Source of the DNA: CAZDXJ01 sp964509475
GTDB lineage: Bacteria > Pseudomonadota > Gammaproteobacteria > Methylococcales > Methylomonadaceae
Assembly: GCA_964509475.1 (NCBI GenBank)
Contig: CAZDXJ010000029.1
Coordinates: 1 to 29,867 of the forward strand
Length of the DNA stretch: 29,867 nt
Reading direction: 5' to 3'
Part shown: positions 8,429 to 17,339 of the stretch, piece by piece
Position numbering within the stretch: position 1 is the first letter of the stretch
Layout: each line of letters starts with the position of its first letter
Program-made: the position numbers and the translations under genes
Notes under the pieces: model-generated
Database searches by the model: none
Told to the model about the DNA's origin: nothing
The model's input: only the letters and a program-made list of their open reading frames with translations

Positions 8429-9589
8429 ATGTTTGATATCGTTGTTGTTGGCGCCGGTTTTGCCGGGGCTGTGCTGGCGGAGAGGCTTGCCTCTCAGCAA
8501 AACTGTAAGGTTTTAATCATCGAGAAACGCCATCATATTGGCGGTAATTGTCATGATTGTTTCGATGCGCAGGGGGTGTTGATTCACCAATACGGGCCGC
8601 ATTTGTTTCATACCTCGAACAAGGCCGTTTTTCACTATCTGAGCCAGTTTACTCAGTGGCGGGAGTATCATCATGAAGTGCTTGCCGTCGTTGATGGGCA
8701 TAAAGTCCCGATTCCGTTTAATCTCAATTCAATTGATCGATTGTTTCCGGCAGGTCTTGCCCGCTCTCTGGAAGAAAAATTATTGCAATGTTATGCGTAT
8801 GGAAGCAAAGTGCCTATTCTCGATTTGCGCAAGGAAAATGACCCGCAATTAAAATTTCTGGCGGATTTTATTTATGACAAGGTTTTTGCCAATTATACCG
8901 CCAAGCAATGGGGCTGTAAGGTAGAGGAAATCGCCCCGGAAGTGACGGCACGGGTGCCGGTGCATATTTCACGAGACAACCGTTATTTTCAGGACAGATA
9001 TCAGGCCATCCCCAAACAAGGCTATACCCGGTTGTTTGAAAACATGTTGGCGCATCCGAACATCAGTTTGATGTTGAATACTGAATTCAGGGATATCGTG
9101 ACAATGGATTTTTCCAGTCAGGAAATGCATTTGTTGGGAACACCCTTTAAAGGCCATTTGATTTATAGCGGCCTGATCGATGCGTTGTTTGATTATCGTT
9201 TTGGCCGCTTGCCTTATCGATCGTTACAGTTCGATTTTGAATATTTGGCCATGCCGTTTTTTCAGGAAGTCACAACGGTGAATTATCCGAACGATTATGA
9301 TTATACCCGCATTACCGAATTTAAGCGGATAAGCGGACAAAAACTGGAGGGTACGACCATCGTCAGAGAATATCCCCAGGATTACGATTGTTCCGACCCA
9401 CGTAAAAATATACCTTATTATCCCGTTTTTACCGAAGATAACGCCAAAAAATTTGATCAGTACTGGCAATTGGCCAAGCAGTTTGAAAAACTGACCCTGG
9501 TCGGGCGCTTGGCGGAAAACCGTTATTACGATATGGATGATATTGTTGAACGGGCATTACAGGTTTATCGGGACGAGTTTGGCTCATGA
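8429..9589 (+). CDS. glf: UDP-galactopyranose mutase
   Basis: This flavoenzyme converts UDP-galactopyranose to UDP-galactofuranose, the donor for galactofuranose in surface polysaccharides. The 386-residue protein opens with an FAD-binding Rossmann motif (VVGAGFAGAVLAERLA), followed by the family signatures HIGGNCHD and GPHLFHT. A conserved YTRLFENML-like segment lies in the middle, and the C-terminus carries VGRLAENRYYDMD, typical of the FAD-proximal end of the family. GGGAG precedes the ATG. The stop codon overlaps the start of the next gene as ATGA, so the mutase and the glycosyltransferase are translationally coupled, which supports a dedicated galactofuranose module. Confidence 0.96.
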   Translation: MFDIVVVGAGFAGAVLAERLASQQNCKVLIIEKRHHIGGNCHDCFDAQGVLIHQYGPHLFHTSNKAVFHYLSQFTQWREYHHEVLAVVDGHKVPIPFNLNSIDRLFPAGLARSLEEKLLQCYAYGSKVPILDLRKENDPQLKFLADFIYDKVFANYTAKQWGCKVEEIAPEVTARVPVHISRDNRYFQDRYQAIPKQGYTRLFENMLAHPNISLMLNTEFRDIVTMDFSSQEMHLLGTPFKGHLIYSGLIDALFDYRFGRLPYRSLQFDFEYLAMPFFQEVTTVNYPNDYDYTRITEFKRISGQKLEGTTIVREYPQDYDCSDPRKNIPYYPVFTEDNAKKFDQYWQLAKQFEKLTLVGRLAENRYYDMDDIVERALQVYRDEFGS

Positions 9590-11001
9590 ATTATTCCGCC
9601 AAGGTTTTAATTATTATTGTTACCTGGAACAAAAAACAATATGTACTTGATTTGTTGGCCTCGCTTGCCGATATGGATTACCCGGATGATAACATGGATA
9701 TTCTGGTGGTCGATAATGCCAGTACCGATGGTACCGTGGAGGCTTTGCGTAAACAGTTCGGTTCGGTTCGATTGATCTGTAATCAGGAAAATCTGGGTGG
9801 AACAGGAGGGTTTAATACCGGTTTGGCCTGGGCATTTGCGCAAGATGGATCGGCTTACGATTATTTGTGGTTGTTGGATAATGATGTACAGGTGCATCGC
9901 TCCGCCTTGTCGGCGTTGGTTGCTGTGTTGGAACAAACGCCGGATGCTGCGGTATGTGGTTCAACCATGATGCAGCTTGATTATCCTTGGCGTATCAATG
10001 AGATGGGCGCGTTTGTTGATAGAAAGACGGGCGCCTTGCAACTCAACCGGCATTTGCAGGAAATTCTGTCCTGGAAGGAGCGGAATTTGGCCGAATTACG
10101 TTCATTGCCGGTCGATTTGAGCCGGCAATTGATGTATTGTCAGCCCTGTCTGGATGTTGATTATGTGGCGGCGGCTTCATTGCTGGTGCGTGCCCCGGTC
10201 GCCAGAGCAGCGGGTTTGTGGATGGATTTTTTTATCCATTTCGATGATGTGGAATGGTGTTTGCGCATCGGTGAAATGGGGCACAGGGTTTTGGTTTCGG
10301 CGCGTTCATTGATCTGGCATATGTCGGCAATGGCGAAGGTTCCAACCTGGGTTTTGTATTATGATAACCGCAATGTTCTGTTTTTACTTGAAAAATACAA
10401 TAGGGATCGGCGAGTGATCGTTGCGCTTATGCGCTTTATACTGAAGAAGGCGCTTTATTATCAATTGCTGGGTAAAAAAGATATTGCACAGCTGCATTGC
10501 CAGGCGGTTGCCGATTACCAACAGGGCGTAACGGGCAAAAAAAGCATTAATCTGGCCGATGCAAACCAACCCTTGCTGGATATTGAACGGGTTTTATCAG
10601 AACCCGATGTCAAAAAAATTTTGCTGCCCTGGACAATTAATTTACAAGCGACACCGTTGCAGGCTGTGTTGGCGAAAACCTTGAAACGGCGTGACGACTT
10701 TCAGCTTTATGCTTTGGTACCGCCTTTTGATTTGGGAACCAGCGTGCAATATCAGGTTCCCGGTATGATCCCTATACAGGTGTCGCGCTTTTTTCTGCTC
10801 CGTTACTGGCAATATTTTCGCTTGCGCAAGCATTTTGATGTGGTTTTGCAATCGGATTATCAGTCTATTCTAGCCTTGAGTTGGCTGGCTGAACGGGTTT
10901 TATTTGTAAATTATGAAACCTTCAGTGAACGTAAAAAACCGCAAGTAATGGAAACCGTGAAGTTCTGCGCCGGATTATTGCGGCAATGGTTGCGTTGCTG
11001 A
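9586..11001 (+). CDS. Family 2 glycosyltransferase, probable galactofuranosyltransferase
   Basis: Residues 1 to about 300 form a GT-A fold. They include an N-terminal LIIIVTWNK strand, VVDNASTDGT for nucleotide binding, NLGGTGGFN, a DNDVQV acidic motif for the metal and nucleotide sugar, and FIHFDDVEWCLRIGEMGH near residue 220. This pattern is that of the rhamnosyl/galactofuranosyl branch (GlfT-like). About 150 residues (roughly 320-471) follow that do not look like the usual GT2 tail; they include LPWTINLQATPLQAVLAKTLKR and may be an accessory domain. The 4-bp overlap with glf makes UDP-galactofuranose the likely donor. The acceptor cannot be told from sequence. There is no obvious membrane anchor. 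Confidence 0.85.
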   Translation: MNYSAKVLIIIVTWNKKQYVLDLLASLADMDYPDDNMDILVVDNASTDGTVEALRKQFGSVRLICNQENLGGTGGFNTGLAWAFAQDGSAYDYLWLLDNDVQVHRSALSALVAVLEQTPDAAVCGSTMMQLDYPWRINEMGAFVDRKTGALQLNRHLQEILSWKERNLAELRSLPVDLSRQLMYCQPCLDVDYVAAASLLVRAPVARAAGLWMDFFIHFDDVEWCLRIGEMGHRVLVSARSLIWHMSAMAKVPTWVLYYDNRNVLFLLEKYNRDRRVIVALMRFILKKALYYQLLGKKDIAQLHCQAVADYQQGVTGKKSINLADANQPLLDIERVLSEPDVKKILLPWTINLQATPLQAVLAKTLKRRDDFQLYALVPPFDLGTSVQYQVPGMIPIQVSRFFLLRYWQYFRLRKHFDVVLQSDYQSILALSWLAERVLFVNYETFSERKKPQVMETVKFCAGLLRQWLRC

Positions 11002-11022
11002 CTTTTTCAATGGCTGATGCAA

Positions 11023-11051
11023 TTGAGAAATTAGAAAAAATATGATTTAAT
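11023..11051 (+). promoter_or_regulatory. Candidate sigma-70 promoter of the nqr operon
   Basis: TTGAGA (11023-11028), a 17-bp spacer, then TTTAAT (11046-11051). It lies in the 150-bp gap between the glycosyltransferase and nqrA and would give a leader of roughly 90 nt. Four of six bases match at each hexamer or better, and the spacing is ideal. Confidence 0.45.
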
Positions 11052-11151
11052 TGTAACGTTTTACGTCCTGGAGTACCTCTTGTTTTGCTCAAGTTGAAAC
11101 AGAGGGCGAATTGGTTTTGCCGCAACTTGTCTGGATACAGGCTTATTCACT

Positions 11152-12504
11152 ATGCAATTTAAAATCGAAAAAGGTTTGGATATTCCGATTACCGGAGAAC
11201 CCGAACAAGTCATTGAGAAGGGAAATAAAATCGGTTCCGTTGCGTTATTAGGTACGGAATATGTCGGCATGAAGCCGAAAATGTATGTCAAAGAGGGCGA
11301 TACGGTTAAATTGGGCCAGGTATTGTTCGCTGACAAGAAAAATCCCGGAGTTAATTTTACGGCACCGGGCGCGGGTGTCGTGAAAGCGATCAATCGTGGT
11401 GCCAAACGTATTTTGCAATCGGTCGTTATTGAGTTAAAAGGCGACGAACAGGAAACCTTTACTCAATACAAAGCATCTGAACTGGCGGGTTTGAGCTCTG
11501 AACAGGTGCGGGAGAATTTGCTTAAATCTGGCTTGTGGACCCGTTTTCGAGCCCGTCCCTATGGCAAAATTCCGGCGGTAGACAGTGTTCCGAATTCTAT
11601 TTTTGTCACCGCGATGGATAGTAATCCGCTGGCCGCTGATCCCGCCGTTGTCATTAAGGAACGTGAACAGGATTTTAGCCGGGGTTTGCAGATTGTCAGC
11701 AGGTTGACTGAAGGCAAGGTCTATCTTTGCAAGGCCAGTGATGCGAAAATAAGTGCAGGTGACTGCGATGCCGTCACGGTTGCCGGGTTTTCGGGGCCGC
11801 ATCCGGCGGGTTTACCCGGCACCCATATCCATTTTATTGATCCGGTGCATATTGATAAATCGGTCTGGCATTTGGATTATCAGGCGGTTATTGCCATTGG
11901 CGCTTTGTTTGCCACAGGTAAGTTGGATGTTGAGCGGGTTGTGGCTCTGGCCGGTCCTTCGGTCAGAAAACCGCGTCTGTTGCGTACCCGTGTCGGCGCC
12001 AATATTACCGACTTGGTAAAAGGTGAACTGGAAGAGGGTGATAACCGTGTTGTTTCCGGTTCGGTCTTGTATGGTCACCGGGCAGCGGATTGGGCGGCTT
12101 ATCTGGGTTGTTATCATTTGCAGGTGTCGGCGTTGAAAGAAGGTCGGCAGCGTGAGTTTTTTGGCTGGATTGTTCCAGGAGATGACAAATATTCGGCATT
12201 GAATGTTTATACTTCAAGCAAGGATCGCAAACTGGGCCGGAAATTTCCTCTGACCACCGATAAAAACGGCAGTAACCGGGCCATCGTACCGGTCGGTGTT
12301 TATGAGACGGTCATGCCGATGGATATTCTGCCAACGCCATTATTAAAAGCTCTTGTAGTGGGTGATACCGATCAGGCCCAGCTATTGGGATGTCTGGAAT
12401 TGCTTGAAGAAGATATGTCGTTATTGACCTTTGTCGATCCGGGGAAACATGATTTTGGTCCGGTATTGAGAGCGAATTTAACTAAAATTGAGAAGGAAGG
12501 GTAA
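11152..12504 (+). CDS. nqrA: Na+-translocating NADH:quinone reductase subunit A
   Basis: NqrA is the cytoplasmic, cofactor-free subunit of the six-subunit sodium pump that oxidises NADH, reduces ubiquinone and exports Na+. The 450-residue product starts MQFKIEKGLDIPI. It carries the RnfC/NqrA barrel-sandwich region (around GAGVVKAINRGAKR) and the later VALAGPSVRKPRLLRT segment typical of the family. It has no membrane span. Its TAA shares one base with the nqrB ATG (TAATG), the standard tight coupling of this operon. The Shine-Dalgarno is weak (CAGG about 10 bp upstream), but the N-terminus aligns with known NqrA proteins. Confidence 0.97.
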   Translation: MQFKIEKGLDIPITGEPEQVIEKGNKIGSVALLGTEYVGMKPKMYVKEGDTVKLGQVLFADKKNPGVNFTAPGAGVVKAINRGAKRILQSVVIELKGDEQETFTQYKASELAGLSSEQVRENLLKSGLWTRFRARPYGKIPAVDSVPNSIFVTAMDSNPLAADPAVVIKEREQDFSRGLQIVSRLTEGKVYLCKASDAKISAGDCDAVTVAGFSGPHPAGLPGTHIHFIDPVHIDKSVWHLDYQAVIAIGALFATGKLDVERVVALAGPSVRKPRLLRTRVGANITDLVKGELEEGDNRVVSGSVLYGHRAADWAAYLGCYHLQVSALKEGRQREFFGWIVPGDDKYSALNVYTSSKDRKLGRKFPLTTDKNGSNRAIVPVGVYETVMPMDILPTPLLKALVVGDTDQAQLLGCLELLEEDMSLLTFVDPGKHDFGPVLRANLTKIEKEG

Positions 12505-13706
12505 TGTCGGCTAGAGATTTTTTAGATTCAATCGAGCCGTATTTTACGAAGGGCGGTAAATTTGAAAAGTATTACGGTCTCTATGAGATGGTGGATACGT
12601 TTATCTATACTCCGTCTGATGTAACACGCGGCGCAACGCATGTGCGTGATGGCAATGACCTGAAACGCACGATGACCTTTGTTGTGATAGCAACATTCTT
12701 TTGTATTTTGATGGCGATGTATAACACCGGCTATCAGGCCAATCTGGCCATGGAAAGCATGGGTTTGGAAAAAGCGCAGGACTGGCGCCGTATTCCAATG
12801 GCTCTGTTTGGCTATAATCCCTGGAATCCGTTGTCGTGTCTGGTGCATGGTGCTTTGTATTTTTTGCCGATATATATCGTGACGTTGGCGGTGGGTGGTA
12901 TTTGGGAAGTGTTGTTCGCTACCGTGCGCGGCCATGAAGTCAATGAAGGTTTCCTGGTTTCTTCCATGTTGTATACCCTGATCATGCCACCCGATATTCC
13001 CTTGTGGCAGGTGGCTTTGGGGATTTCGTTCGGGATCGTGATTGGCAAGGAAGTGTTTGGCGGCACCGGTAAAAACTTTTTGAATCCCGCCTTAACCGGC
13101 CGGGCGTTTTTGTTCTTTGCTTATCCGGCTTCTATATCCGGCGATTCGGTTTGGGTCGGTGTCGATGGTTTTACTGCCGCGACCCCTTTAGGTCTGGCGG
13201 CGCAAGGTGGTCTGGATGCCATCCATGCGGCGGATTATAGCTGGTTGCAAACCTTCCTGGGCTTTATGCCGGGTTCCATCGGTGAAACGTCCACGCTGGC
13301 TATCCTGATTGGCGCGGCCTTCCTGCTTTATACCCGTATCGCTTCATACCGTATCATGGCCGGAGTGTTTGCCGGTATGGTCGGTATGTCCTTGTTGTTT
13401 AATAGCATTGGCAGTGACAGCAATCCGATGTTTGCCTTGCCCTGGTACTGGCATTTTACCCTGGGCGGTTTTGCTTTTGGCATGGTGTATATGGCAACCG
13501 ATCCCGTCAGTGCGGCGATGACCGATACCGGTCGCTGGCTGTTTGGTATTTTGATTGGGGTTATGGTGGTATTGATTCGGGTGGTCAATCCGGCGTTTCC
13601 CGAAGGTATGATGCTGTCGATTCTGTTTGCGAACATGTTTGCACCCATTATTGATTATTTTGTCGTTCAGGCAAATATTAGAAGAAGGATAAAACGTCAT
13701 GCCTAA
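12504..13706 (+). CDS. nqrB: Na+-translocating NADH:quinone reductase subunit B
   Basis: This is the large membrane subunit that carries covalently bound FMN and riboflavin and forms part of the Na+ path and the quinone site. The 400 residues are rich in transmembrane helices. The flavinylation motif appears as DGFTAATPLG, with the FMN-accepting threonine at about residue 227, equivalent to Thr236 in Vibrio. FMN would be attached by the ApbE encoded downstream. AGGAAGG lies just before the start, and the 3' end overlaps nqrC by 8 bp. Confidence 0.97.
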   Translation: MSARDFLDSIEPYFTKGGKFEKYYGLYEMVDTFIYTPSDVTRGATHVRDGNDLKRTMTFVVIATFFCILMAMYNTGYQANLAMESMGLEKAQDWRRIPMALFGYNPWNPLSCLVHGALYFLPIYIVTLAVGGIWEVLFATVRGHEVNEGFLVSSMLYTLIMPPDIPLWQVALGISFGIVIGKEVFGGTGKNFLNPALTGRAFLFFAYPASISGDSVWVGVDGFTAATPLGLAAQGGLDAIHAADYSWLQTFLGFMPGSIGETSTLAILIGAAFLLYTRIASYRIMAGVFAGMVGMSLLFNSIGSDSNPMFALPWYWHFTLGGFAFGMVYMATDPVSAAMTDTGRWLFGILIGVMVVLIRVVNPAFPEGMMLSILFANMFAPIIDYFVVQANIRRRIKRHA

Positions 13707-14538
13707 CGAAAACAAGAAATGTGAACACTACGAGAAGTTCAAGGCTTACCGGGATAAAATTCTGGCATTGAGCAATGACAGCCTGGAGAAAACCATCGCT
13801 GTCGCCTTGTCAATCTGTTTTATCTGCGCGATTTTGGTTTCCTTGGCGGCTGTGGCATTGAGACCGGTTCAGGCCCATAACAAGGCCCTGGATATGAAAA
13901 AAAATATCCTTGATGTGGCTGGGTTGCTGCAAGAAGGTGTTGATATCGATACGGCTTTCAACGAAAAAATTGAAGAGAAGATCGTTGATTTGGCAAGCGG
14001 TGATTATGTCGAGAATATTGATCCGGCCTCTTATGATCAGCGTAAAGCGGCCAAGGATCCGGCACAAAGCCTTGCCGTACCTGCGGACAAGGATATCGCC
14101 AGCATTAAACGCCGGGCCAAACTGGCCAAGGTTTATCTGGTCAAATCGGGTGGGGCACTGCAATCGATTATTCTGCCTGTTCATGGTTATGGCTTGTGGT
14201 CAACGATGTACGGATTTTTATCACTGGATGCCGATGGCCAGACCGTGCAGAGTATCAATTTTTATGATCAGGCTGAAACGCCGGGACTGGGCGGTGAAGT
14301 GGTCAATCCCAACTGGCGGGCTTTGTGGCGGGGTAAAAAGGTTTACTCGGAATCCGGAGAACCTGTTTTGACTTTGATCAAAGGCGTTGTCGATACCAGC
14401 AAGCCGGGTTCGGAATACCAGGTCGATGGTTTGGCGGGTGCGACCTTGACCAGTCGGGGTGTAAGCAATTTGATTCGCTACTGGTTGGGTGATGATGGGT
14501 TTGCGCCTTATTTGAAAAAAATCAGAAGCAATGGGTAG
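13699..14538 (+). CDS. nqrC: Na+-translocating NADH:quinone reductase subunit C
   Basis: NqrC has one N-terminal membrane helix (about residues 33-55) and a large periplasmic FMN-binding domain. The covalent FMN site is seen as GLAGATLTSRG, with the acceptor threonine at about residue 249. The product is 279 residues; the roughly 20 hydrophilic residues before the helix place the N-terminus in the cytoplasm. AGAAGGAT upstream supports the start inside the end of nqrB. NqrD begins 9 bp after the stop. Confidence 0.97.
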   Translation: MPNENKKCEHYEKFKAYRDKILALSNDSLEKTIAVALSICFICAILVSLAAVALRPVQAHNKALDMKKNILDVAGLLQEGVDIDTAFNEKIEEKIVDLASGDYVENIDPASYDQRKAAKDPAQSLAVPADKDIASIKRRAKLAKVYLVKSGGALQSIILPVHGYGLWSTMYGFLSLDADGQTVQSINFYDQAETPGLGGEVVNPNWRALWRGKKVYSESGEPVLTLIKGVVDTSKPGSEYQVDGLAGATLTSRGVSNLIRYWLGDDGFAPYLKKIRSNG

Positions 14539-14547
14539 GGTAAAGTT

Positions 14548-15225
14548 ATGAGCGCAGTTATGAATAGCGAAACAAAGAAAGTGCTGACCACGCCGTTGGT
14601 CGATAATAACCCGATCACCTTGCAGGTATTGGGTATTTGTTCGGCACTGGCGGTTACTTCGCAGATGTCAACATCGCTGATTATGGCGGTGGCTTTGACT
14701 TCTGTAACGGCGTGTTCCAGTGCCTCGATCAGTTTAATCCGCAATCACATCCCCAGCAGTATCCGGATTATTGTGCAGATGACAATTATCGCGTCGCTGG
14801 TTATCGTCGTTGATCAGATTTTGAAGGCTTTTGCTTACGACATCAGTAAGCAATTGTCAGTATTTGTCGGTCTGATCATCACCAACTGTATCGTCATGGG
14901 GCGTGCCGAGGCTTATGCAATGAAAAATCCCCCGTTGGAAAGTTTCATTGATGGTATTGGCAATGGTTTGGGATACAGTTTGATTTTAATCGTCGTTGCC
15001 TTTTTCCGGGAGTTGTTTGGTTCTGGCAAATTGCTGGGTAATGAAATTTTTCAGCTGGTAAAAGATGGTGGCTGGTATGAACCCAATGGTTTGATGTTGC
15101 TTCCACCCAGCGCTTTTTTCATTATCGGTCTGATTATCTGGCTATTCCGGCAATGGAAACCGGTACAGCAGGAAAAACCGGATTTTAAAATTCTCGATAT
15201 TGCCCACGGCGAAGGGGGGCATTGA
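14548..15225 (+). CDS. nqrD: Na+-translocating NADH:quinone reductase subunit D
   Basis: This is an integral membrane subunit of six helices, paired with NqrE in antiparallel topology around an iron centre in the middle of the membrane. The cysteines expected to bind that centre are present as Cys31 (LGICSALAV) and Cys114 (TNCIVMGRAEA). The product is 225 residues. TAGGG seven bases upstream supports the first ATG (14548); a second in-frame ATG is at 14560. Confidence 0.97.
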   Translation: MSAVMNSETKKVLTTPLVDNNPITLQVLGICSALAVTSQMSTSLIMAVALTSVTACSSASISLIRNHIPSSIRIIVQMTIIASLVIVVDQILKAFAYDISKQLSVFVGLIITNCIVMGRAEAYAMKNPPLESFIDGIGNGLGYSLILIVVAFFRELFGSGKLLGNEIFQLVKDGGWYEPNGLMLLPPSAFFIIGLIIWLFRQWKPVQQEKPDFKILDIAHGEGGH

Positions 15226-15227
15226 TT

Positions 15228-15836
15228 ATGTCAGATTATATTAGTTTGTTTGTCAAAGCGGTTTTCGTTGAAAATCTGGCTCTGGCCTTTTTCCTGGGCA
15301 TGTGTACCTTCCTGGCGGTATCGAAAAAGATATCGACAGCGATGGGTCTGGGAATTGCCGTAATGCTGGTACAGACGATTACGGTTCCTGCCAACAACTT
15401 CATTTACCATACCCTGTTAAAGGAAGATGCCTTGTCATGGATGGGGATTACCGGTGTCGATCTGAGTTTTCTGGCTCTGTTGAGTTGTATTGGCGTCATT
15501 GCTGCGCTGGTACAAATTCTGGAAATGGTGCTGGATAAATTTTTTCCGGCCCTGTATCACGCCCTGGGTGTATTTTTGCCATTAATTACCGTAAACTGCG
15601 CGATCCTCGGAGGCAGTTTGTTCATGATTGAACGCGATTATAATTTTTCTGAAAGTGTTGTCTATGGTGTAGGTAGCGGTTTTGGTTGGGCCTTGGCCAT
15701 TACCGTGATGGCGGGTGTGCGCGAAAAACTGAAATACAGCGACATACCCGCTGGTTTGCAGGGTCTGGGTATTACATTCATTACAGCCGGTCTGATGTCT
15801 TTAGGCTTTATGGCTTTCTCTGGAATACAACTCTAA
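15228..15836 (+). CDS. nqrE: Na+-translocating NADH:quinone reductase subunit E
   Basis: NqrE is the membrane partner of NqrD; the two supply the four cysteines of the intramembrane iron-sulfur centre. Here these are Cys26 (LGMCTFLAVSKK) and Cys124 (TVNCAILGGSLF). I chose the ATG at 15228, giving 202 residues, because an AAGGGGGG Shine-Dalgarno lies about 9 bp before it and the protein then starts MSDYISLFVKAVFVENLAL as in other NqrE. A TTG two codons earlier overlaps the nqrD stop but is less likely. Confidence 0.96.
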   Translation: MSDYISLFVKAVFVENLALAFFLGMCTFLAVSKKISTAMGLGIAVMLVQTITVPANNFIYHTLLKEDALSWMGITGVDLSFLALLSCIGVIAALVQILEMVLDKFFPALYHALGVFLPLITVNCAILGGSLFMIERDYNFSESVVYGVGSGFGWALAITVMAGVREKLKYSDIPAGLQGLGITFITAGLMSLGFMAFSGIQL

Positions 15837-15846
15837 GGTTACGGTA

Positions 15847-17067
15847 ATGCTGGAGATTTTATTAGGAGTTATATTTTTCACGGTCATCGTGATCGCACTG
15901 GTATTTGTTATTATCGGCGCAAAAAGTAAGTTGGTTGCATCCGGGGATGTTGATGTTTTAATCAACGATGAAAAGAAAATCCATGTCCCGGTGGGCGCGA
16001 AATTATTGACTGCACTGGCGGATAATCATTTGTTTGTACCCTCGGCCTGTGGTGGCGGTGGGACTTGCGCCCAGTGCCGGGTCAAGGTTCTCCAAGGTGG
16101 TGGAGAAATTCTACCGACTGAACGCTCGCATATTACCAAGCGGGAAGCGGCGGAAGGGCAGCGGCTTTCCTGTCAGGTTACCGTAAAACACGACATGAAA
16201 ATTGAAGTACCCGAACATGTTTTCGGGGTCAAGAAATGGGAGTGCACGGTACGTTCCAATCACAATGTGGCTACTTTTATCAAGGAGTTGGTGCTGGATC
16301 TGCCGGAAGGCGAGTCGATCAATTATCGGGCCGGTGGTTATATTCAGATCGAATGTCCGCCGCATGTGTCAAGATACGCGGATATGGATATTGAAGAAGA
16401 ATTCCGTGATGACTGGGACAAATACAACTTGTGGCGTTATGTCTCGGAAGTGAAGGAACCGGCGTTACGCGCTTATTCAATGGCTTCCTATCCGGAAGAG
16501 AAAGAAATTATGCTGAATGTGCGTATTGCCACGCCGCCACCGGGAGCGCCGGATGATGTACCGCCTGGAGTGATGTCCTCTTATATTTTTAATTTGAAAC
16601 CGGGTGATAAATGTATTATTTCAGGCCCTTATGGTGAGTTTTTTGCCAAAGATACCGATAATGAGATGGTGTTTATCGGCGGTGGTGCCGGTATGGCGCC
16701 GATGCGGTCACATATTTTTGATCAGCTGCGCCGTCTGAAATCCAAGCGCAAAATGACTTTCTGGTATGGTGCTCGCAGTAAACGTGAAATGTTCTATGTT
16801 GAAGATTTCGATATGCTGGCCAAGGAAAACGATAATTTCGAGTGGCATTGTGCGTTGTCCGATCCACTGCCAGAAGATAACTGGGATGGTTATGTCGGTT
16901 TTATTCATGAAGTGATTTATGAAAACTACCTGAAAGATCATCCGGCACCGGAAGATTGTGAATTTTATATGTGTGGTCCTCCGATGATGAATGCTGCGGT
17001 TATTAAAATGCTGCATGACCTGGGTGTTGAGGATGATCATATTATGTTGGATGACTTTGGCGGTTAA
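15847..17067 (+). CDS. nqrF: Na+-translocating NADH:quinone reductase subunit F
   Basis: NqrF is the electron entry subunit: NADH to FAD to a [2Fe-2S] cluster. The 406 residues comprise one N-terminal membrane helix (about 3-25), a plant-type ferredoxin domain with ligands Cys68, Cys74, Cys77 and Cys109, and a ferredoxin-reductase module. That module has the FAD motif RAYSMASYP, the NAD site GGGAGMAPMRSH and a C-terminal YMCGPPMMNAAV segment. It ends the nqrABCDEF run and is followed 57 bp later by a terminator-like hairpin. Confidence 0.98.
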   Translation: MLEILLGVIFFTVIVIALVFVIIGAKSKLVASGDVDVLINDEKKIHVPVGAKLLTALADNHLFVPSACGGGGTCAQCRVKVLQGGGEILPTERSHITKREAAEGQRLSCQVTVKHDMKIEVPEHVFGVKKWECTVRSNHNVATFIKELVLDLPEGESINYRAGGYIQIECPPHVSRYADMDIEEEFRDDWDKYNLWRYVSEVKEPALRAYSMASYPEEKEIMLNVRIATPPPGAPDDVPPGVMSSYIFNLKPGDKCIISGPYGEFFAKDTDNEMVFIGGGAGMAPMRSHIFDQLRRLKSKRKMTFWYGARSKREMFYVEDFDMLAKENDNFEWHCALSDPLPEDNWDGYVGFIHEVIYENYLKDHPAPEDCEFYMCGPPMMNAAVIKMLHDLGVEDDHIMLDDFGG

Positions 17068-17124
17068 AAAAACTCGCATCATGTTTTTTAAAACTGGCTT
17101 TGGTCAGGGATAAACAAACTAAAC

Positions 17125-17158
17125 AAACGAGGTACGGGGAACCCTGCCTCGTTTTTTT
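17125..17158 (+). terminator. Terminator-like hairpin after nqrF
   Basis: AAACGAGG (17125-17132) pairs with CCTCGTTT (17147-17154) around a C/G-rich loop that can form a small inner stem (GGGG/ACCC), followed by a run of seven T's. It has the classic look of an intrinsic terminator. It would end the nqr transcript before apbE and nqrM, so partial read-through is likely if those genes depend on the nqr promoter. Confidence 0.8.
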
Positions 17159-17168
17159 ATTTGTAATC

Positions 17169-17321
17169 GTAAGGACTCATCCCTTTTTAAAAAGCCGGTG
17201 TAGGGTGTTGATTTATCAGGACGCGTGAATACATCCGTGTAGCTCTGCATAACATCCCTGTTATGCAAGCCTGAAAATCAGCACCCTACACCGGCTAAAA
17301 TATTACCAAGTGAGTAGATAC
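17169..17321. mobile_element. MITE-like element, copy 2 (153 bp), with 8-bp target duplication
   Basis: Same family as 4885-5068. The ends are GTAAGGACTCATCC (17169-17182) and the inverted AGTGAGTAGATAC (17309-17321). The octamer TTGTAATC occurs immediately outside both ends (17161-17168 and 17322-17329), a perfect target-site duplication. Inside are long inverted arms at 17193-17220 and 17270-17296 (AGCCGGTGTAGGGTG... and its complement, with two differences). They enclose a perfect TGCATAACA/TGTTATGCA hairpin (17246-17267) and a short TACA/TGTA hairpin. No coding capacity is seen. The element sits between the nqr terminator and apbE; the apbE start codon is only 10 bp past the right-hand duplication. 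Confidence 0.88.
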
Positions 17322-17339
17322 TTGTAATCTATCTTGTCA

